Part shown: positions 49,501-55,416 of the stretch, piece by piece
Position numbering within the stretch: the first letter of the stretch is position 1
How the letters are laid out: each line of letters begins with the position of its first letter
Origin: Limnobaculum eriocheiris
Lineage (GTDB): Bacteria; Pseudomonadota; Gammaproteobacteria; Enterobacterales; Enterobacteriaceae
DNA: 64,000 nucleotides
Assembly: GCF_021010575.1 (NCBI RefSeq)
Contig: NZ_JAJNAG010000007.1
Coordinates: 1-64,000, forward strand
Reading direction: 5' to 3'
Notes under the pieces: model-generated
What the model saw: only the letters and a program-made list of their open reading frames with translations
The model's database searches: none
Told to the model about the DNA's origin: nothing
Made by a program: the position numbers and the translations under genes

Positions 49501-49538
49501 ACATAGGCGGAGGTATTGGTGTTCGCTATGTTTGGTAG
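31539..49538 (+). CDS. Giant repeat autotransporter (type Va secretion), 5,999 residues
   Basis: This is a predicted outer-membrane autotransporter, probably an adhesin or biofilm protein. A signal region with RRFNSLHKAIVLAF ends near LHA at about residue 40. Residues about 226-440 carry alternating GGA[ILV] and FxxN/GNY motifs, as in chlamydial Pmp proteins. Residues about 645-1390 hold autotransporter strand (PATR) repeats and a segment like the T5SS/PEP-CTERM repeat (LYVGNS..., LYIGS..., LVLVGNS). Residues about 1390-5410 are eleven units of about 363 residues. A pertactin-like autochaperone (about 5520-5680) and a barrel of about 285 residues ending RYVW follow. I saw no cysteine. The ATG at 31539 aligns with the paralogue's start; a frame 34 codons longer does not. 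An uninterrupted 18-kb frame argues it is functional. Confidence 0.9.
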   Translation: MNKKHDIRNSDKRRFNSLHKAIVLAFPAFYLSLSIPLHAATTLTEGQDIYTNGLNTGSYDLLLDGNVTWNTMFAMNNLSKTVITINGNDYTITINGSSSQRLLDITQTSNTISINNVTITSKPFTGARSSLIRLYQLNDKADINLEGTTFLDIGPTDYNTYASADYGPILSIRGSTGTVMNVDGGTTGVLFKGNHGLADQPGVVGLYSNNTMNFTGKVTFDSNWTGNYGGALTVFDVAGSKMSFAGETNFINNHSSVFGGAIDFWGASAAMDFNGPATFTGNYVYGTTTNSFDYPDHVDDQHTRGGAINIGYLSPGASGLNLNFNNTATFSGNYVIEPKNNYNALGGAVSAYGNGGNYNYFMNFNGATTFDGNYVYSLTGSGYGGAIYYDAGSAATLNLGPGSSVTNNYAKTQGGGIYLKTGTINLKANGGDILFQGNRQGASFALIGSGPLYAPEVGSGNPNAIYLGGTGSLNLDVSDGNFIHFYDPIASVSTATITVNKTGAGEVLFHGNSSNPGDPLYNSDIQTNTNVNGGAFSLTDGVNYGNSGFGIFAVNNGGMVQGNNNSILEAKTININSGGTVAANGGIFNLNAGTGGVISTAGRFSGFGTIVAPGISLSTSAANVSTADIATDNTLTLDSLLTNAGSFSKSGAGTLILTKTNTYTGATSISDGTLQANNTNIIAASSGLNMTGGVFDLNNLNQTLKSLSGTAGAITTGTGVLTVNGTSTTSYAGTISGNGNLLKQGTGGLTLTGNVTLNAPGSELQVTGGSLNISGGSQTQITTGTVDSNAALNLSDSGTNVQFNDLYVGNSASSNSTFFINSGAQAHINNILYIGSLDNSQGNVLVNGAGTLLDANLVLVGNSAGSGTLNLNNSGVLLTNSLQKGTGRAGVVNFNAGILQAKSDNANFISEFAAGDLVLGATGGTIDSNGFNIATGNIFSGTGRLTKSGSGIFTLTGVNTYTGGTSVSGGTLRLTGAGTVSSGGVNIASGASMFVDTPSSGNYSFNNALTGSGLLQVGLLSGTNTFQFGGGVGSAFAGTVQLGNSSFALSGNNTTALTSAILQLDSGSTTTVGAGTQNIGGLTLNGGSLIFNNLPTGVINTGALTLTSGSIAIDPNTITNVSGNILGQDDGVDFRLITAGSVSGSAANLTLTDLLGNQVVESANVVQGGNTVAIGSYDFALGNDATGLYTRYSLSQLDLQNGQTLTLSGDATTPTGMDELHAKITGTGNLLINATNSITLNNLSNDYSGTTTVGTGSLILGSNNALGNTSDFIINSGATADLNGKTQTVGLLHGDGGLNMNSGGLTITGGGDFDGVISGNAGEFTLQGGDLLLLGNNTYTGTTNINSGSNLQIGNGGTIGDYAGNITNNGQVTFNRSNDSSYTGIISGSGYLSKFGTGTLTLSGANTYQGGSQINFGTLVATQGNVLGTGIVNNNSTLELNFANNSVFSNVLNGVGYLVKTGAGIATLDSLGSTQGSISVNQGTLAFVQNGIFNASNLTTANGATLDVAGPSTLNLSGALTQNSGSILNVGVGTGQTAINADTASLGGTLNITDFNANVPDNASALIGTEFTVIHTTNGITNDFSTVDLGGAQSDVDYLTLSGRVVNGVDYNIGLQLTWLAGALLGNGTFTLGNASDLFNVDVVLADQTGPFTSGWDGKTLTKEGDGTLQLSSVNTYTGGTFVNGGILQTGIANAFAGSSNVSVGSGATLDLNSFNQQANNLSGEGSITLGSAVLTANNSADSAFNGVINGTGSLTKTGTGTLTLGGTNTYQGGTSVNAGTLTITQGGALGTGSVNNSASLELNFASTSQLNNVLSGSGNLVKTGAGIAVLNRLGSTQGDIAVNQGTLSFVQNGIFNASSLTTADGATLDVAGPSTLNLSGALTQNINAILNVGVGTGQTAINADTASLGGALNIIDFNPDVPDNASALIGTEFTVIHTTNGITNDFSSVDLGGAQSDLNYLTLSGRVVNGVDYNVGFYLTWQAGALLGNGIFTVGNPSNLFNVDMVLADQAGPFISGWDGKTLTKDGLGILQLSSVNTYTGSTLINGGTLETGIANAFATSSNVVVANGGTLNLNGFNQLANNLSGAGSITLRNAVLTANNSADTAFDGEIGGAGSLIKTGTGALTLSGINTYQGGSTLNGGTLVATNGLALGVGDITNNATLELNFASDSTLDNLLSGSGTLIKTGSGIATLTSTGSSQGAINVNQGTLSFAQSGAFNGISLTTGSGATTSVAANSSLDLSGALTQDSGSTLNINIGTAELSITADTASLAGALSVSGFTANAPASASVLPNTEFTIIHTDNGISGDFSSIDFNGSGSLVDYLTLGGRVVNGVDYHVGMGLTWLAGSASGNGLFTLANADDMFNVDVALADQTGTFTSGWDGKTLTKAGLGTLILSSANSYTGDTLINAGTLETGIANAFASSSNVVVNSSTLLNLNNFDQLANNLSGAGNIKLGSATLTANNNAGTTFSGEIGGDGSLIKTGTGTLTLSGENTYLGDTTISDGILVATNGNALGSGTVNNSAALELNFTTDSTLNNILSGSGSLTKTGTGIATLSGVGSTQGAINVSQGALNLAQNVVLNGTSLITANDATLSLAQDASLNLSGTLTQSSTATLNIDTGTSQPAITAGSASLGGSLNVTSFTTSAPASASALPGTEYTLIHTVNGITGDFASVDLGGAASNVDYLTLAGRIVNGVDYNLGFGLTWQAGDALGNGIFTLTDASDLFNVDVVLVDQTGTFTSGWDGKTLTKEGLGILQLSSVNTYTGSTLVNGGTLQAGIANAFASSSNVVVTNGGTLNLNGFDQLANNLSGAGSITLRNAVLTANNGADTSFDGEIGGDGSLVKTGTGALTLSGINTYQGGSTLSDGTLIATNGLALGVGNIENNATLELNFASDSSLNNLLSGSGTLTKTGMGVASLGGVGSTQGAVNVNQGTLSFTQDGIFTASSLTTADGATTSLAGESILNLSGALTQNSTSVLNVGVGTGQTAINADTASLGGTLNITDFNANVPDSASALTNTEFTVIHTANGITNNFTTVDLGGAQSDVDYLTLSGRVVNGVDYNIGFQLTWLTGNALGNGTFTLGDASSLFNVDVVLADQPGPFTSGWDGKSLTKEGLGTLQLSSVNTYTGSTLVNAGTLETGIANAFASSSNVVVANGGTLNLNGFDQLANNLSGAGSITLRNAILTANNSTDTAFDGEIGGAGSLMKTGTGTLTLSGINTYQGGSTLSAGTLVATNGLALGVGDIENNVTLELNFASDSEMANLLSGSGSLVKTGAGVASLSSTGSNQGAISVNQGTLNFTQNGGFGATSLTTADGASTSLEGEAVLNLSGALTQNSSSILNVEVGSGLTAINADSASLGGTLNITGFNTAIPNSASALTNTEFTVIHTLNGITNDFALVDLGGAESDVDYLTLAGQIVNGVDYNVGFGLTWQAGNSQGNGTFTLTNASDLFNVDMVLADQTGPFTSGWDGKSLTKAGLGTLQLSAVNTYTGSTLINTGTLQTGIANAFATSSDVTVASGATLDLNNFDQQANNLNGAGSILLGSATLTANNSADTAFSGVIEGTGNLSKTGTGTLTLSGESIYEGGSNISAGTLVATQGNALGTGNINNTATLELNFLTDSTLSNLLSGSGTLIKSGAGMATLNAVGAAQGNVAVNSGTLNFVQTGAFTADNLTTATGATTMLAANATLNLSGALTQNTNAILDVTLGIDYPIISAVTAALDGSLKVSGIDTSIIPVNASDLDANNATIIHTTGGISGDFTTVDLGGAASSVDYLTLAGRIVGGVDYNVGLGLTWLAGSSLGNGTFTLTNVDDLFNVDVILADQTGSFTSAWDGKSLTKAGLGTLQLSAVNTYTGSTLVNAGTLQTGIANAFATSSDVAVASGATLDLNNFAQQANNLSGTGSILLGSAALIASNSADTTFSGVIDGTGSLMKIGTGTLTLSGDNTYQGGSTISDGTLVATNAGALGTGAINNTATLELNFASGSTLRSLLSASDNTLSNVLSGNGTLTKTGAGTATLTGVGSTQGAINVNQGTLNFAQSGVFNGSSLTTANDAITSLAADSTLNLSGALTQNTTSVLNVAVGSANPAIVADSAALDGTLNITGFSTTAPTSASDLTNTEFTVIHTTGSGGITGDFTAVDLGGAASSVDYLTLAGRVVNNTDYNVGFGLTWLAGTALGNGTFTLTNAGDLFNVDVVLADQTGSFTSNWDGKSLTKAGAGTLQLSAVNTYTGSTLVNAGTLQTGIANAFATSSDVTVASGATLDLNSFAQQANNLSGAGSILLGSAVLTANNNADTSFSGVMSGSGSLTKTGTGTLTLSGVNTYQGGSTLSGGTLIATQGSALGTGSIDNGATLELNFASDSTLSNLLTGSGNLNKTGAGVATLTGAGSTQGAINVNQGTLNFAQSGVFNGSSLTTANDAITSVAADASLSLTGALTQNATSVLNVAVGSVQPAIAADTAALDGTLNITGFTASAPTNASALINTEFNVIHTTSGITGDFTAVDLGGAASSVDYLTLAGRVVNNTDYNVGFGLTWLAGTALGNGTFTLTNAGDLFNVDVVLADQTGPFTSSWDGKSLTKAGAGTLQLSAVNTYTGSTLVNAGTLQTGIANAFATSSDVTVASGATLDLNSFAQQANNLSGAGSILLGSAVLTANNNADTSFSGVMSGSGSLTKTGTGTLTLSGVNTYQGGSTLSGGTLIATQGSALGTGSIDNGATLELNFASDSTLSNLLTGSGNLNKTGAGVATLTGAGSTQGVINVNQGTLNFAQVGDFNGSSLTTSDGATTALAEDSTLNLSGSLVQNSGSTLSVLLGTTQPVIQADTSTLSGTLKVIGIDGDTNPTKASDLPNTEFTIIHTTNGITGDFTNIDLNGVSSAVDYLTVSAGKSVDNKDYNVGYGLTWLAGTTLANGTFTLTNANDKFNVDIVLADQAGSSTGWNGQSLTKEGSGTLILSSANTYTGDTLINNGTLQTGIANAFADSGNVIIHNNGILSLNSFEQSANNLSGNGGVLLGNSDLTVNSLAATTFAGSISGNGGLIKTGTETFTLTGVNFYSGSTTINQGRLVGTRGLSLGLSDINNNAELELAFAQDSTLINQLTGSGELIKTGAGIATLIHGGSSQGSVSVDGGTLKLAQTGAFNADDYHTSDGATTSMAANAALVVANQFKSDGTLAVVAGNTSPVVTADTAALGSNAVFNLSGYSAPETTSASQLAYNQFMVINTSAPGNLTGNFASFNLGGATSPVDYLSMTAIHDGQNYSIGLALAWYGAYSVTPDSAHGTFTLNGANEYFDLDVVLADEVANATTGWDGKTLTKAGEGTLQLSKANSYSGATLINGGTLLAGNANVIANSSQLAIAAGATFNLNNFDQRINNLSGGGNVVLGDAVLTTNHSTDTTFSGVISGAGSLNKTGNGVLLLTGDNIYAGGTTITSGTLQLGNGGTSGSVIGNIADNGTLVFDRSNGHLYNDVISGTGNVVQQGSGTLFMNNNQTYQGTTDVNAGALVLLKESLLTSVNTVSVAAGAELGGYGGVNGSVINNGLLAVADAAVGFVNAPAGNFTIGGNITNAGEIRMSSPDPRSQLIVKGNYIGNNGLLTISTILGDDNSATDKLVVAGDTSGTTRLVVNNSGGAGAQTVNGIEVVSVAGQSNGQFTLANRVVAGAYEYSLYQGLPSAVNGNWYLRSQGPGETPQWRPEAGIYLGNQSIASQLQMQTLFDRQGSQFRSADNSSWGRIIGGRVDSKAAGHNIDMSSDYTLIQIGSDLLNYNLGDSGLVAGVMGSWGDVDTDSTGNADLNGTHHSATGTVEGFNLGVYATWFADAKEQTGAYIDNWYQYGWYDNHVSGEGMTTDSYDSRPFAASLETGYSFILNSNPLNQWRLIPQAQVVYNKYSADSFVDSSNTKIDGQNNDVWNTRLGTRVTGNIQGKGYTHHPFAEVNWWYSKQDASVTFDGMRIDQDMPNNRAELKVGIQSEFDNKWSTWVNLGVQSGADDYHNIGGGIGVRYVW
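35700..47760 (+). repeat. Eleven tandem ~1,089-bp coding repeats inside the giant autotransporter
   Basis: The anchor encoding FNVDV recurs at about 36451, 37540, 38629, 39718, 40807, 41896, 42988, 44116, 45205 and 46300, with a diverged copy (YFDLDV) near 47400. The first five steps are exactly 1,089 bases; later steps are 1,092, 1,128, 1,089, 1,095 and about 1,100. Each unit has two PATR blocks (TGTGTLTLSG.NTYQGG and GTLQLS.VNTYTGST), an ELNF strand, and a segment with EFTVIHT and DYLTL.GRVV. The extra bases before 44116 come from a partial duplication (STLRSLLSASDN) near 43500-43545. Confidence 0.9.
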
Positions 49539-50457
49539 TAAACCGGCTTAGTCATTTCATCAAAACCGGTGTGTTGCTAGCAGCACACCGATTTTTGCTG
49601 TTATAGGATCTGAAACGAATAAGAAGAACAAATTTTAAACTGAAATAGCCCGCTATAGAGACAATATTTGCGATTGTCCAATAAAATATAGATACAGCTC
49701 CCGCCATTATTCAATAAATCCTGGGGACCACTGTTGTTTATATATTACAAAAATGTATTCAATAAGTTAGTGATGATGCGTTGTCTATTATTCGGCATAT
49801 TATTTTTATCTATTTAAGCAGGATGTGTTGCTAATTGAATACATTGCAATAGTCAGTTAAGGGTATAAGTAAATTCCTGCTTGAGCGTATTAAAAAGCTT
49901 ATGATAATATTTCTTATCGCTTAATTTTGTTGAATTAGCTTGCTTTTACTTTTATTATATTGTCATTAATTGTATTTTTATTATTGAGTTATTGCTCAAT
50001 TAATAAATTTGCCATGAAACTTTAATATAAAATCAGGGATTATTTTGAGTATGTTTTATTCTCACTATAAAACTATCACCAGTATTGTACTGGTCACTGG
50101 TACTTCCGGGACGGCACGGGAGGGCCATGTATACACTGATTAGTAGTCATAATAATTTTGGAAAACATCTCATTAAAAGATGATTCTAATATATTAAAAT
50201 TTATTGTTTTTTTGTTTTTACCTATATTTGGTTATTGCAGTGTTAGTAGTGAATAATAATTAGCTATTTCTCTTTTATATATGAAATATCGTTATTTATT
50301 ATTTTTATAATTAATGTCTGAATAGCACTTATCTTTATGATGGATGTTATTTCCGGGCGGCGTATTAATGTTTTTGTTTTATATCAGACAAATAAATGCA
50401 GCTATTAGCTGTATTTAATAAAGTGTCGAAAAGGACGATTTAATTAGGATTATTAGG
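49539..50457. other. Intergenic region between the two autotransporters
   Basis: After the terminator these 919 bases are AT-rich and contain no gene. A perfect short palindrome, ACCAGTA-TTG-TACTGGT, lies at 50088-50104 and could be an operator for the second autotransporter, about 350 bases ahead of its start. I cannot place the promoter. Confidence 0.5.
49562..49597 (+). terminator. Rho-independent terminator after giant autotransporter
   Basis: The stem CGGTGTG/CACACCG, with TTGCTAGCAG in the loop, is followed by ATTTTT, 25 bases past the stop codon. Confidence 0.85.
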
Positions 50458-53400
50458 ATGAAAAAAAGACTCGACAAGTTCACCAACGGTAAATACAGGT
50501 TTAATTCTTTGCAAAAAGCCATCGTATTTTCCTTCCCTGCGTTATATTTAGGCGTTTCAATGAACGCCACCGGAGCACAAACGCTGGTTGACGGTCAGGA
50601 TATCTATGCTAACGGTTTGAATGCAGGCGCATACGATTTAGTGTTGGATGGTGATGTCACCTGGAATACGGCGTTTACGATTAACTCCGCCGCAAAATCT
50701 ACTATCGCTATTGATGGTGATGGCAATGTTATCAACATTAGTACCTATAATGGGCAGCGTCTGTTTAATATCTATGAAACGCAGAACTCAATTGCTATTA
50801 ATGACGCCACGATTACTGCCGATCCGTTTGCCGGTGCGCGTTATGCCCTGATTAAGCTGGAAACATCCAAAACTACCGTTAACCTCGATCTGGAAGGAAC
50901 CACCTTCCTGGATATCGGGCCAACCGACTATAACTCAGGCGGTGTTGCAGATTATGGTCCGATCATCTCTGTTCGCGGTGGCACAGGTTCCGTAATGAAC
51001 ATTGATGGTGGTGTTGAAGGCGTCGTGTTTGAAGGTAACCACGGACAGTGGGACCAGCCGGGGGTAATCGGTATCGATACCGCCAACACCATGAACTTTA
51101 ACGGTAAAGTCACTTTTGATAGTAACTGGACCGCTAACTATGGTGGTGCGGTAACCATATATCAATCCGGTGGCAACGTAGTGAATTTTAATGGTGAAAC
51201 CAATTTCATCAATAACCATGCGGCCGTGTTTGGTGGTGCAATCGACCTGTGGGGAGGTAGTGCCGATCTGACGTTTAACGGTAAAACTAACTTCACTGGT
51301 AACTATGTCTATGGTACAGCAAACAGCACATATGAAAGCCCTGTCCATACCAATGGTCAGTACTCCCGCGGTGGCGCTATCAATATTGGTTATCTGAACC
51401 CGGGTTCCAGCAGCGTTAATCTGGTATTTAATAACGATACGGTATTTAAAGATAACTTTGTTATTGAAGCTAAAGACAGATATAACGCATTAGGCGGTGC
51501 AGTCAGCGCTTACGGCGGTAACTATAACTACCTGATGAACTTTAACGGAGCGACTACTTTTGATGGTAACTACGTTTATTCATTAACCGGCGATGCTTAC
51601 GGCGGTGCGATTTATTACGATGCAGGTCCTAATGCAGTATTAAACCTGGGCCCAGGCTCAAAAGTGACCAACAACGTAGCGAAAACTCAGGGCGGTGCTA
51701 TCTATCTGCAAGGTGGAACCATCAATCTGAATGCTAACGGTGGCGATATTGTATTCCAGGGTAACCGTCAGGGAGCAACCTTTACCGATATTGGTGATGG
51801 TATCTATGCACCGGTAGCCGGTACTGGCGATCCTAACGCTATTTATCTGGGCGGTTCAGGCAGCCTGAATATGGACGTGGCTGCGGGTAACCTGATTCAT
51901 TTCTATGATCCAATTGCCTCTATCTCCAGTGCAACCATGGAAATTAACAAAACCGGTGACGGTGAAGTGATTTTCCATGGTAACAGCAGCAATCCGGGCG
52001 ATGCGCTGTATAACTCGGATATCAAAAACAATACCAATGTTAACGGCGGTAAATTCACGCTGGTAGACGGCGTTAGCTACGGTAATATTGAGTTTGGTAC
52101 TTTTGCCGTTAATGATAAAGCAACCCTTCAGGGCGGTGATAAAACGACGCTGACGGCGAAAGGCATTAACATTAACTCAGGCGGTACCGTTCTGGTTAAT
52201 GGCGGCATCTTTAATTTGACTGCCGGTGCTAACAATGTGATTTCAACCGCGGGCCTGTTCACCGGTTCCGGTACCCTTGTTGCCCCAGTAATTTCTTTAA
52301 GCAATAGTGCGGCTAACACAACCGTTGCCAATATTGAGTCTGGTAAAGAGCTGGTGATGGATGCGCTGTTGCAGGATGCAGGTTCATTCAATAAATCAGG
52401 CGACGGTACGCTGGTATTGACCAAGACTAACACCTTTACCGGTGCGACCACCATTGATGGCGGTACGCTGAAGGCTAATATCGTCGATATTATTGCTGCC
52501 AGCTCCGGCCTGAAAATGACCGCAGGCGCCTTTGATCTGAATAACTTTGATCAAACGGTAAAAAGCCTGAGTGGCACCGGCTCTATTACTATGGGTACCG
52601 GTAACTTAACGGTTAAAGACACAGATACCACTACCTATGATGGCATTATCAGCGGCAACGGTAGCCTGACTAAAGATGGTTCAGGTTCACTGACGCTGAC
52701 GGCTGAAAATACCTATCAGGGTGGTACTAATGTTAAGGCTGGCACTTTAGTAGCAACACAAACTAAAGCGTTAAGCAGCGGTGATATTGTCAACAATGGC
52801 ACATTGCAGCTCGATTTTGCCAAAGATGAAGCGTTAGCTAATGCACTGTCTGGCACCGGTACGCTAAACAAAACCGGCAGCGGTAAAGCCACATTAACCC
52901 ATAATGGCTCCAGCCAGGGTGATGTGAATGTGAAGGCGGGCGCGTTACGTTTCGAACAAACGGGCGATTTTAACGCGGCTAACGTAACTAACAGCGCAGA
53001 AGCCACCTTATCGATGGCGGCAAATGCGACGCTGGCGGTTGCAGAACAGTTTAAGACCGACGGTAAGTTTGATGTGGTTGCTGGTAATGCGGCTTCTGTT
53101 GTGACGGCAAAATCTGCTGAAATCGGTAGTGCTGCAACCCTTAACCTGTCTGGTTATAACGTTCCAGCCACGATGAGCAGCAAAGAGCTGGGTAGTAATG
53201 ATTTCCGTGTTATCACCACTTCAGCCGCGGGTAAGCTGACAGGTGATTTCAAAGCGGTTTCTGTCGGTGGCGCAGCCAGTGAAGTTGATTATCTGGTTCT
53301 GACCCCAACGAATGACAAGCAAAATTACAGTATTGGCCTGGGCCTCTCCTGGTATGCGGCTGAGTCTAAAGCGCCTGCAAAAGCACAGGGTACTTTTACT

Positions 53401-55350
53401 CTGGTTGATCAGAAAGAGTTCTTCGATCTGGGTGCAGTTCTGGCGGATAAAGCGGCCAATGCGGCAACCGGCTGGGATGGTAAAACGCTGACTAAAGCAG
53501 GCGAAGGTACACTTCAACTGTCTGGCGTTAATACTTACACCGGCGCAACGCTGATTAACGCAGGTACATTACGTGCCGGAAGTGCAGATATTATTGCCAA
53601 GAGTTCACAGTTAACCGTAGCAAATGGCGGAACCTTTGATCTGAATAACTTTGATCAGCACGTTAATAACCTGAACGGAGCCGGTAACGTTACATTAGGC
53701 AGCGCAACCTTAACTACCACTAACGATGTCAATAATACCTTTAGTGGTGTGATCGGCGGTGCGGGTAACTTTGTTCAGGAAGGTAAGGGTCAGTTAACTA
53801 TCACTAACAGCCAAACCTATCTGGGTACTACCAACATTAATGCGGGCTACATGACCCTGCTGAATAACGCAGTGCTGAACAGTAGCAACGTGACTATTGC
53901 TAAAGGAGCAGAGCTGGGCGGTTACGGTGGCGTAAATGGCAGCGTTATCAACGATGGCTTACTGGCAACGGCTGATGCCGCTAACGGTTATGCAGCAGAA
54001 CCTGCGGGTAACTTCACGATTGGTGGTAACTTCACTAACAACGGTGAAATCCGTATGGCCAGCCCGGACCCACGTAGCCAAACCATCGTTAAAGGTAACT
54101 ACATTGGTAATAACGGTCTGTTAACGCTGAGTACCGTGCTGGGTGGCGATAACTCTATTACCGATAAGCTGATTATCTCCGGTGATACTTCTGGTACTAC
54201 TAACGTCGTGGTGAACAATGCCGGTGGCGAAGGTGCTCAAACTAAGAAGGGTATCGAGATTATTAGCGTAGGCGGACAGTCAAACGGTCAGTTCACATTG
54301 GCTAACCGTATCGTGGCGGGTGCTTATGAATATAGCCTGTATCAGGGACTTCCATATGAAGCCAACGGTAACTGGTATCTGCGTTCTGTTGGACCAGAGA
54401 ATAAACCACAGTTGCGTCCTGAAGCGGGTATCTATTTAAGCAACCAGTCTATGGCCAGCGTATTACAATCTCTGACACTGTTTGACCGTCAGGGTAGCCA
54501 GTTCAGAAGTGCTGACAGCAGCGCCTGGGGTCGTATTATCGGTGGTCGTGTTGACAATAAAGCCGGTAATGGTGGCCTGGATATGAACAGCGATTATACG
54601 TTGATTCAGGTGGGTGGTGATTTACTGAACTATACCACGGGTGATTCCGGTACGGTGGTTGGTGTGATGGGAAGCTGGGGCGATGTGGACTCCGATGCCA
54701 GCAGCAAAGCCAATAAGAAGGGTAAACAGTATAGTGCTACCGGTACGGTTGAAGGCTTCAGTCTGGGTGTTTATGCGACCTGGTTTGCTGATGCTAAAGA
54801 TCAGAAAGGCGCTTACCTTGATGGTTGGTCTCAATACGGTTGGTATAACAACAGCGCCAGCGGTGAGTCAATGTCTACAGACAAGTATGACTCTACGTCG
54901 ATGACTTCATCACTGGAAGCCGGTTACAGCTTTGTACTTAACGACAATACCATGAACGAGTGGCGTTTAATTCCACAGGCTCAGGTTGTTTATAACGACT
55001 ACTCAGCCAACAGTTTTGTTGATTCTGGCAAGACCAAGGTTGATGGTCAGAAGAATGATAACTGGAGCACGCGTTTAGGTTCTCGCATTGCGGGCAAAAT
55101 CAAAGGTGAGAGTTATACCCATCGTCCGTTTGCTGAGGTGAACTGGTGGTATGCTCAGGATGGCGCTTCCGTTAAGTTAGACCAGAATACCGTTAAGCAA
55201 GATATGCCGAAGAATCGTGCAGAGCTGAAACTGGGTCTTCAGAGCGAGTTTGATAATAACTGGAGTACCACAGTAAGCGTAGGCGGTCAGGTTGGTAACA
55301 ATGGTTATCACAGTATGCAGGGTGGTATTAATGTTCGTTACGCGTTTTAA
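50458..55350 (+). CDS. Autotransporter adhesin-like protein, 1,630 residues, single-unit paralogue
   Basis: This is a paralogue of the giant protein upstream. The signal region (KYRFNSLQKAIVFSFPALYL), the Pmp-like GGA[ILV]/FxxN region (about residues 228-430), the autochaperone (about 1150-1310, AELGGYGGVNGSVINDGLLA) and the barrel (about 1345-1630, GSQFRSADSSAWGRIIGGRV to RYAF) all align. Its middle has just one unit of the repeat type, most like the last unit of the giant protein (EFFDLGAVLADKAANAATGW). The T5SS/PEP-CTERM-like segment is missing. AGGA lies eight bases before the start. The codons look more like those of a highly expressed gene (CGT, GGT, AAC common), which is an impression, not a calculation. 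Confidence 0.9.
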   Translation: MKKRLDKFTNGKYRFNSLQKAIVFSFPALYLGVSMNATGAQTLVDGQDIYANGLNAGAYDLVLDGDVTWNTAFTINSAAKSTIAIDGDGNVINISTYNGQRLFNIYETQNSIAINDATITADPFAGARYALIKLETSKTTVNLDLEGTTFLDIGPTDYNSGGVADYGPIISVRGGTGSVMNIDGGVEGVVFEGNHGQWDQPGVIGIDTANTMNFNGKVTFDSNWTANYGGAVTIYQSGGNVVNFNGETNFINNHAAVFGGAIDLWGGSADLTFNGKTNFTGNYVYGTANSTYESPVHTNGQYSRGGAINIGYLNPGSSSVNLVFNNDTVFKDNFVIEAKDRYNALGGAVSAYGGNYNYLMNFNGATTFDGNYVYSLTGDAYGGAIYYDAGPNAVLNLGPGSKVTNNVAKTQGGAIYLQGGTINLNANGGDIVFQGNRQGATFTDIGDGIYAPVAGTGDPNAIYLGGSGSLNMDVAAGNLIHFYDPIASISSATMEINKTGDGEVIFHGNSSNPGDALYNSDIKNNTNVNGGKFTLVDGVSYGNIEFGTFAVNDKATLQGGDKTTLTAKGININSGGTVLVNGGIFNLTAGANNVISTAGLFTGSGTLVAPVISLSNSAANTTVANIESGKELVMDALLQDAGSFNKSGDGTLVLTKTNTFTGATTIDGGTLKANIVDIIAASSGLKMTAGAFDLNNFDQTVKSLSGTGSITMGTGNLTVKDTDTTTYDGIISGNGSLTKDGSGSLTLTAENTYQGGTNVKAGTLVATQTKALSSGDIVNNGTLQLDFAKDEALANALSGTGTLNKTGSGKATLTHNGSSQGDVNVKAGALRFEQTGDFNAANVTNSAEATLSMAANATLAVAEQFKTDGKFDVVAGNAASVVTAKSAEIGSAATLNLSGYNVPATMSSKELGSNDFRVITTSAAGKLTGDFKAVSVGGAASEVDYLVLTPTNDKQNYSIGLGLSWYAAESKAPAKAQGTFTLVDQKEFFDLGAVLADKAANAATGWDGKTLTKAGEGTLQLSGVNTYTGATLINAGTLRAGSADIIAKSSQLTVANGGTFDLNNFDQHVNNLNGAGNVTLGSATLTTTNDVNNTFSGVIGGAGNFVQEGKGQLTITNSQTYLGTTNINAGYMTLLNNAVLNSSNVTIAKGAELGGYGGVNGSVINDGLLATADAANGYAAEPAGNFTIGGNFTNNGEIRMASPDPRSQTIVKGNYIGNNGLLTLSTVLGGDNSITDKLIISGDTSGTTNVVVNNAGGEGAQTKKGIEIISVGGQSNGQFTLANRIVAGAYEYSLYQGLPYEANGNWYLRSVGPENKPQLRPEAGIYLSNQSMASVLQSLTLFDRQGSQFRSADSSAWGRIIGGRVDNKAGNGGLDMNSDYTLIQVGGDLLNYTTGDSGTVVGVMGSWGDVDSDASSKANKKGKQYSATGTVEGFSLGVYATWFADAKDQKGAYLDGWSQYGWYNNSASGESMSTDKYDSTSMTSSLEAGYSFVLNDNTMNEWRLIPQAQVVYNDYSANSFVDSGKTKVDGQKNDNWSTRLGSRIAGKIKGESYTHRPFAEVNWWYAQDGASVKLDQNTVKQDMPKNRAELKLGLQSEFDNNWSTTVSVGGQVGNNGYHSMQGGINVRYAF

Positions 55351-55376
55351 TTAGCCTTAACGATCATATAGTCCGG

Positions 55377-55410
55377 AACAGCGTGTCATTCGTGGCACGC
55401 TGTTTTTTTA
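55377..55410 (+). terminator. Rho-independent terminator after second autotransporter
   Basis: AACAGCGTG and CACGCTGTT form a 9-bp stem, followed by a T run, 26 bases past the stop codon. Confidence 0.92.
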
Positions 55411-55416
55411 TAGCCG

